From positions 1-37,962 of the forward strand of contig NZ_JOJE01000054.1 in NCBI RefSeq assembly GCF_000720255.1: a stretch of DNA of 37,962 bases. Direction: 5' to 3'. Positions 34,176-37,962 of this stretch are shown one piece after another. The notes below the pieces were generated by a model that was not told the DNA's origin, did not search any database, and worked only from the letters and a program-made list of their open reading frames with translations. The number at the start of each line of letters is the position of its first letter. Position 1 is the stretch's first letter. Both the position numbers and the translations under genes were made by a program. Source of the DNA: Streptomyces griseus subsp. griseus (GTDB lineage Bacteria; Actinomycetota; Actinomycetes; Streptomycetales; Streptomycetaceae).

Positions 34176-34251
34176 GCATCCATCCCGGCACCGGCAGCAG
34201 CGGCCGGACCACGGCCCACTCCGCGTCCGTCATGTCCGAGGGATACCGCCG
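34176..34251 (-). mobile_element. IS5-type transposase 5' end, copy 2 (inverted), truncating Ku
   Basis: Seventy-five of 76 bases match copy 1 at 31640-31715 in inverted orientation; the only difference is A/G in CTACTG/CTGCTG. The reading frame is cut after VPGWM. Its outer edge at 34251 joins directly to a Ku coding sequence, marking an insertion or rearrangement point. Confidence 0.8.
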
Positions 34252-34466
34252 ACCTGGTCTTTGGTGAGCTGGTAGCCCTTGCCGATCTCGGACTGGCTGA
34301 CCTCCCTGTCCTCCAGTTCGCAGATCTTCCGCACTCGCACCCGGCCCATGTCCTCCAGGTGGTACTGGTGGAACTGGATGCTGTGGCTCTCGGTCGCCGA
34401 CTGGACGTTCACGGGCACGGTGACGAGGCCGAAGCTGATGGCGCCGTTCCAGATGGTTCGGGGCAT
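34252..34466 (-). pseudogene. ku: NHEJ protein Ku, N-terminal fragment
   Basis: The minus strand reads MPRTIWNGAISFGLVTVPVN from an ATG at 34466 with GGAGG six bases upstream, then ATESHSIQFHQYH, RKICELEDREV and IGKGYQLTKDQV. This is the first 71 or so residues of prokaryotic Ku (about 280-350 residues), which bridges DNA ends and recruits ligase D. Homology stops exactly at the IS fragment (34251). The remainder is not found within the window on the far side of the IS block. The fragment cannot form the DNA-binding ring. Confidence 0.88.
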
Positions 34467-34603
34467 GAGGGACCTCCGCAACAGCCCCGAGCAGCACCAG
34501 CCTACGAGCCGACACATAAAACGGCATATCCGACAAACATCACGAATAGAGCCATCCATGTGTGGGCACACCGACCCGTGAACCCCCACAGAACGGAGCC
34601 GTC

Positions 34604-34891
34604 ATGGTCATCAAGAGACTCCACGACATGGGCATCCGCAGCGAACACGCCTACATGGCCGCCCTCGGCAGCATCGGCGCTTCCGTCTTCACCTGGGTCA
34701 CCAGCCTCAAGGCTGAACCCGTCGGCGGTCTTGCCCGCGCCGACCGCTGGGGCATCTTCGTCGGCGAATGGGCGCCCACCTTCTTCGGCCTCGGCCTCGC
34801 CCTCTCCCACTACGAGCAGCAAGAGGGCACCCTCACCACCAGCGTGCGCGACCTCTGGATAGAGAAGAAGCAAGAACACCAGACCGGCTGA
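34604..34891 (+). CDS. small two-helix membrane protein
   Basis: A 95-residue protein with two hydrophobic helices, about residues 16-35 (AYMAALGSIGASVFTWVTSL) and 51-69 (IFVGEWAPTFFGLGLALSHY), and polar ends. The ATG at 34604 follows GGAG; an in-frame ATG at 34562 has no ribosome site. Similar small proteins of unknown role occur in Streptomyces accessory regions. A strong terminator follows. Confidence 0.7.
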   Translation: MVIKRLHDMGIRSEHAYMAALGSIGASVFTWVTSLKAEPVGGLARADRWGIFVGEWAPTFFGLGLALSHYEQQEGTLTTSVRDLWIEKKQEHQTG

Positions 34892-34902
34892 CACGCGACG
34901 GT

Positions 34903-34928
34903 GCCCGCCCCTGGGCTCAGGGGCGGGC
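34903..34928 (+). terminator. GC-rich hairpin terminator
   Basis: GCCCGCCCCTG (34903-34913) and CAGGGGCGGGC (34918-34928) form a perfect 11-bp stem with a GGCT loop, 12 bp after the small membrane-protein gene. Confidence 0.85.
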
Positions 34929-35047
34929 GCAATGCGACCCGCCACGACGGGGGATGCGTGGCGGGCCAACGGCCAGTGTGGCACGCCCTCCTGACAGGAC
35001 GGTCGCCTTCCGCATGCCGTGACGCCACCCGCGCGCGAGGAGGCGTC

Positions 35048-35071
35048 ATGAGCGACACCACCTGGGGCTGA
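35048..35071 (+). other. possible seven-codon leader peptide behind an ideal ribosome site
   Basis: GAGGAGG (35037-35043) is followed by ATG and a seven-codon frame, Met-Ser-Asp-Thr-Thr-Trp-Gly, then TGA. The ribosome site is unusually strong for a stretch with no longer gene. It could be a leader peptide, the start of a truncated gene, or chance. Confidence 0.25.
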
Positions 35072-35135
35072 GCCCCTCGGACAGAGAACGCCCTCGCTGA
35101 GAAAGCTCCTGGAAGGCCCAGCCTCCGATGCCGAG

Positions 35136-35327
35136 CTACGCAGCTGAGGGCGCGAGGATCTCGAAGGAAACCGTGATCCTCGGCTGGCCTGCTTGGGGCT
35201 CCAGCTCGGAGTACTGCCACCTGTACAGCGACTCATGCTCCAGCCCACCGGCGCTCGTCTCGAAGACGGGCTCAACCTTGTTACCGACGCTGCCATCCCT
35301 ATAGCGGCAGGCGACAACAGCCCACTG
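35136..35327 (-). pseudogene. C-terminal fragment of an unknown protein
   Basis: An open stretch of about 64 codons on the minus strand ends in a TAG and reads YRDGSVGNKVEPVFETSAGG, then LEHESLYRWQYSELEPQ and RITVSFEILAPSA. The composition is protein-like (paired aromatic residues, acidic turns, alternating hydrophobics in the last strand), but there is no start codon and two stops precede it. It appears to be the tail of a gene whose front was lost, next to the integrase. No family is recognised. Confidence 0.4.
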
Positions 35328-35369
35328 TCATCAAGGGCTGCTTTCCTCGGCAGTCGCGGGGGCGGGTGC

Positions 35370-36388
35370 TCACCAGCCGGTGTCCTCTGAGGCGGCATCG
35401 GTCCACTTGTCGGCCTCCCGAATGTAGCCCCAGAAGGCTGGGCTGTTCTCGGCGTGCCCGGACTGCTCGCGGATCTTCTCCTCGCGCTTCCCTGCGCGTC
35501 GGCTGGTGATGATGAACCCGGCCCGCATCGAGTGTCCGGTGAGCCGGACGGAGAGGCCGGCGCGTTCGGCGTTGCGTGCGATGATCTTGCGGACAGCTTC
35601 TGGGGAGAGGGCGCGGTCGCCAAGGCGGCCGTGGACGGTGATGGGCAGGAAGGCGGGCCCCGACGTGATCCCTGCGGCGGCGCGCCAGGTGAGCCAGGCG
35701 CGGACGGGGCAGGTGTCGGGGTTCTTGCCGTAGTGGACGACGAAGTCCCGGGGCGGGCGTCCCTTGAGGGCGGGGACGTGGACTTCGAGGCCTTGGCTGA
35801 CGCGGACGATGGCGTCGGCGCGGAGTGCTGCGACTTCGGCGGAGCGTCCGGCTACGGCGAAGGCCATGAGCCAGAGGGCACGGTCGCGGAGTCCGGTGAG
35901 TCCGTTGGCGACGCCGGCGTTCATCTGCCGGAGTTGTTCGGGGGTGACGGCGGCGGCCTTTCCCCGGCCGCGCGCCATGCGCTCGGGGTCGTTTCTCAGC
36001 GGCTTGAGTGCCTGCCGGGCGGCGACGGTGGCGGCCTTGGGTACCTCAATGCCGTGCTCGTTCCGGGCAGTGACGGTGACGCCGGTGATGCGGCGGTCGA
36101 TACTGTTGGGTGCGGCGAGTTTGATGGTGTCGAGCCAGACGACGAACCCGACGAGCGTGCCCTTGGTGACGGCGGTGCATGGTAGGCGACTGCCGGTGCG
36201 TTCGGCGAGCCAGTCGTGGACTCCTCCCAGAGTGCCCAGTCGTTGGCGTATCCGCGTTTGGTGTTGTGGGGGCGGATGGCGTCGAGGTGCTTCTCGGCTG
36301 CCTCTTCCATGGCGGCCAGGACGGCGAGCGTCGCAGCGTCGTAGACGGCAGGAGCGGCGGCCGTCTGGTGCGGGGCGAGGCCGGTCAC
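35370..36388 (-). pseudogene. tyrosine recombinase (integrase), frameshifted
   Basis: The front reads from a GTG at 36388 (AGGAG eight bases upstream): AATLAVLAAMEEAAEKHLDA, then IRPHNTKRGYANDWALWEE, a core-binding SAM-like domain. At about 36219-36222 the frame changes and continues VHDWLAERTG and TLVGFVVWLDTIKLAAPNSI. The catalytic domain has Arg in GRSAEVAALR, HSMR (HxxR), the later His in QSGHAENSPAF and the nucleophile Tyr in WGYIREADKW. One inserted base (a TTC codon after the EE) restores a protein of about 340 residues. Its start overlaps the upstream DUF6221 stop (GTGA). Confidence 0.85.
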
Positions 36389-36780
36389 GGCCGCCACTCC
36401 TCACGGTAGCCGGGTCGGCCCGCGTAGGGCAGGGCCAGCAGGCGCACGACCGGACAGCGCTCGAACTCGATACCTCCAGCACAGCCGAGACATGCCTGGC
36501 CGGACTCGGCGACGTAGGGCCGGTGCAGGGCAAGGATCTGCCGCTTGGCGTCGATCTCGCGCAGCACCCGCGCCGGATTATGTGCGGCGATGAAGTCAGC
36601 GTCAGCGAGCCCCTGTTCCGTGTCGGCAGTTTCGACTCCCGCGCCCGGACGGCCGAAGTCGACAGTCCAGCCGTAGTCACCTATGCCGCTCTGCACCCAT
36701 GGCCCAAGCGTTGCGGTCCGCGCAATCCGTTCGTCCTCGTCGAGCTGGGCGCGCAGCCAGTTCGCAAGGTCTTCAACCAT
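36385..36780 (-). CDS. DUF6221-family protein
   Basis: About 131 residues. MVEDLANWLRAQLDEDERIA at the N-terminus, ADADFIAAHNPARVLREIDA in the middle, and VVRLLALPYAGRPGYREEWR at the C-terminus match the DUF6221 pattern I know from Streptomyces mobile regions; the function is unknown. A CxxC pair (CLGC) near residue 100 may bind metal. The ATG at 36780 is chosen because the -10-like TACAAT (36786-36791, minus strand) lies only a few bases upstream, suggesting a leaderless message; an ATG at 36807 is an alternative. It overlaps the integrase start, so both are probably co-transcribed. Confidence 0.8.
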   Translation of the reverse strand: MVEDLANWLRAQLDEDERIARTATLGPWVQSGIGDYGWTVDFGRPGAGVETADTEQGLADADFIAAHNPARVLREIDAKRQILALHRPYVAESGQACLGCAGGIEFERCPVVRLLALPYAGRPGYREEWRP

Positions 36781-36932
36781 GCCCGATTGTACCGTTTTTT
36801 CGCCCACGATATGGCATGCTATCGAGCCCCCTCTTGCTCAACTCGGCTTACCAGGCGCACCGTTCAGCACCAATGGCGATCAATCTTGGTCGCTCGCCTT
36901 GAAGGGCGGCCAAGGAGCCCCACCTTGCCCCC

Positions 36933-37118
36933 ATGTAAGACACCAGCGAACGACTCAACCCCACCGGCGAGTGCTTCTGCGGATGCAAGTCCACGGTCGA
37001 CCTCGGCTCCTTCTTCGCTCGCGGCCAGGACAAGACTGCCGAAGCCGCCCTTTTGGCTGTGCGCTACGACAGCTCCGTCGCCCGCCTCCTGGAGCGTCGT
37101 CATGCCACAGCAGGGTGA
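36933..37118 (+). pseudogene. small Cys-rich Streptomyces protein with a stop at codon 2
   Basis: After ATG and TAA the frame continues for about 60 codons: DTSERLNPTGECFCGCKSTV, then DLGSFFARGQDKTAEAALLA, VRYDSSVARLLERR and a TGA. The GECFCGC, GSFF and GHDK/GQDK with AEAALLAVRY segments match, from memory, a small conserved family in Streptomyces, probably metal-binding through its Cys residues. A CAA to TAA change at codon 2 would explain the stop. No other start in this frame precedes the Cys motif. Confidence 0.55.
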
Positions 37119-37189
37119 CGGGCGTTCACGCATAGTCCACATCTCGTCTACCGTGTTCCGCCTGTACCAGCATCACTCGGGGGGAATCT

Positions 37190-37828
37190 GTGCGTACCCG
37201 CATCATCTCTGCTGCCTTGCTCTGCACCGCCACGGTCGGCATCGTGGCCTGCCAGCCCACGGACACCGCCAAGCCGTCGGGCGTCGCCAGCCCGTCGGCA
37301 ACCGCGGCGACCAGCAGCGCGCCGGCTGACGCCAAACCTGCCGCCAAAAAGGCGAACGTGCCGAACTTCGTCGGCATGGGTCTCCAGTCCGCGCAGGACA
37401 AGGCGCAGGAGCTCGGCTTCTACGGACTCACCTCTCACGACGCGCTCGGCAGAGACCGAATGCAGGCCTTCGACCGGAACTGGAAGGTGTGCAACCAGAA
37501 CCCGGCCGCGGGCAAGTCAGTGTCGACGGATACGACGCTCGACTTCGGGGCGGTCAAGCTGGAGGAGACTTGCCCGGCGCGGGACGAGAAGCCGCCGGCG
37601 GCGACGAGCGGCAAGATGCCCGACTTCAAGGGCAAGGCGGTGAAGGTGGCGCGAGCCGCACTCGACTCCAGCACATCGATCACAGTGAAGGATGCGTCGG
37701 CCGAGGACCGGATGGTCCTGGTGGAGAGTAACTGGCAGGTATGCAGCCAGACGCCGGCCTCCGGGACGAAGCTCAACGGCCAGCCAGTGACGTTCACCGC
37801 GGTCAAGTTCGGGGAGTCTTGCCCGTAG
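37190..37828 (+). CDS. lipoprotein with two PASTA-like domains
   Basis: A 212-residue surface protein. The signal peptide MRTRIISAALLCTATVGIVA ends at Cys21 (lipobox GIVAC). A Thr/Ser/Ala/Pro linker (22-55) leads to two PASTA-like repeats, about 56-130 (VPNFVGMGLQSAQDKAQELG, then WKVCNQNPAAGKSV) and 142-212 (MPDFKGKAVKVARAALDSST, then WQVCSQTPASGTKL). Each has a paired Cys. PASTA domains usually bind peptidoglycan or beta-lactams. The GTG follows GGGGGGAA. It may be cargo of the integrated element. Confidence 0.85.
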   Translation: MRTRIISAALLCTATVGIVACQPTDTAKPSGVASPSATAATSSAPADAKPAAKKANVPNFVGMGLQSAQDKAQELGFYGLTSHDALGRDRMQAFDRNWKVCNQNPAAGKSVSTDTTLDFGAVKLEETCPARDEKPPAATSGKMPDFKGKAVKVARAALDSSTSITVKDASAEDRMVLVESNWQVCSQTPASGTKLNGQPVTFTAVKFGESCP

Positions 37829-37849
37829 GTACGACGAAGCGCCCCCACA

Positions 37850-37867
37850 CCCCCGCTGTAGCGGGGG
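37850..37867 (+). terminator. short hairpin terminator after the PASTA lipoprotein
   Basis: CCCCCGCT (37850-37857) and AGCGGGGG (37860-37867) pair, effectively a 6-bp stem with a TGTA loop, 22 bp after the stop codon. Confidence 0.6.
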
Positions 37868-37878
37868 CCGGTTCTACT

Positions 37879-37919
37879 GATCCCCGCAACACCCTGGAGT
37901 TCAGGGAGTTGCGGGGATC
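37879..37919. repeat. 41-bp nearly perfect hairpin at the right edge
   Basis: GATCCCCGCAAC (37879-37890) pairs with GTTGCGGGGATC (37908-37919) and CCCTG (37892-37896) with CAGGG (37902-37906), with a single A-A mismatch and a GAGTT loop. It follows the terminator closely. It may be a second terminator, a recombination or plasmid-type site, or part of the next gene's leader. Confidence 0.75.
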
Positions 37920-37962
37920 GTGGGTTTTGAGGTGCTGAAGGCGAGGTTCTTCGAGGCACTGG

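Noticed and set aside
1..37962. tRNA, rRNA, CRISPR arrays and riboswitches
   Set aside because: None seen. I found no cloverleaf with a GTTCRANYC arm, no regularly spaced repeats, and no recognisable riboswitch core.
37925..37962. A new coding region starting at the right edge
   Set aside because: A GTG-led frame is open to the window end but is too short to judge and lacks a clear ribosome site.

Overview
The window is high-GC actinobacterial DNA, almost certainly from a Streptomyces chromosome. The basis is strong GC bias at third codon positions, GTG starts behind GGAGG-type ribosome sites, many lipoproteins, and typical families (LacI, GntR and TetR regulators, DUF427, DUF6221, NHEJ Ku). 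It ends in a decayed mobile-element region, so it looks like accessory or arm-proximal DNA. All assignments come from reading the sequence and from family knowledge; no searches were run.

Layout. (1) 1-6155: an FtsX-type ABC permease behind the last codons of its partner, a small membrane protein, a LacI regulator divergent from a Gfo/Idh/MocA dehydrogenase, and a six-helix membrane protein. (2) 6204-17059: a myo-inositol-type sugar locus with a LacI regulator, an SDR, iolG, iolE, an ABC importer (ATPase, permease, binding lipoprotein), iolC, iolD and a GntR/UTRA regulator. iolE is frameshifted by a short hairpin repeat, and iolC lacks about 65 internal residues and has an altered GAGD motif, so the catabolic branch looks damaged while import, iolG and iolD look intact. 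iolA and iolB are not present.

(3) 17080-25537 is the most interesting part. A GalE-like SDR, a 1495-residue protein joining a ten-helix membrane domain, PAS, GGDEF and EAL to a complete PLP alpha-oxoamine-synthase domain, and a methyltransferase lie in one operon; a second nucleotide-sugar SDR converges on it and a TetR gene follows. Related palindromic boxes lie upstream of the operon, of the second SDR and of tetR, suggesting one TetR-controlled regulon. Each SDR lacks one residue of the Tyr-Lys catalytic pair. I infer an undescribed route making a small acyl-amino-ketone-type metabolite under c-di-GMP control.

(4) 25541-31406: a double DUF427 protein, an aldo/keto reductase with a textbook MerR-type promoter but no merR beside it, two lipoproteins, an enoyl-CoA hydratase broken in a G tract, and a secreted glycosidase-like/ricin-lectin gene broken in a C tract and apparently shortened. 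(5) 31640-34466: IS debris. Two inverted 76-bp copies of an IS5-type transposase 5' end flank a stretch holding a dead transposase-associated gene, a transposase C-terminus, and an intact SDR/TetR pair with its own operators; one copy truncates a Ku gene. (6) 34604-37962: a small membrane protein, gene fragments, a frameshifted tyrosine recombinase overlapping a DUF6221 gene, a small gene with a stop at codon 2, and a PASTA-like lipoprotein followed by two hairpins, probably one edge of an integrated element.
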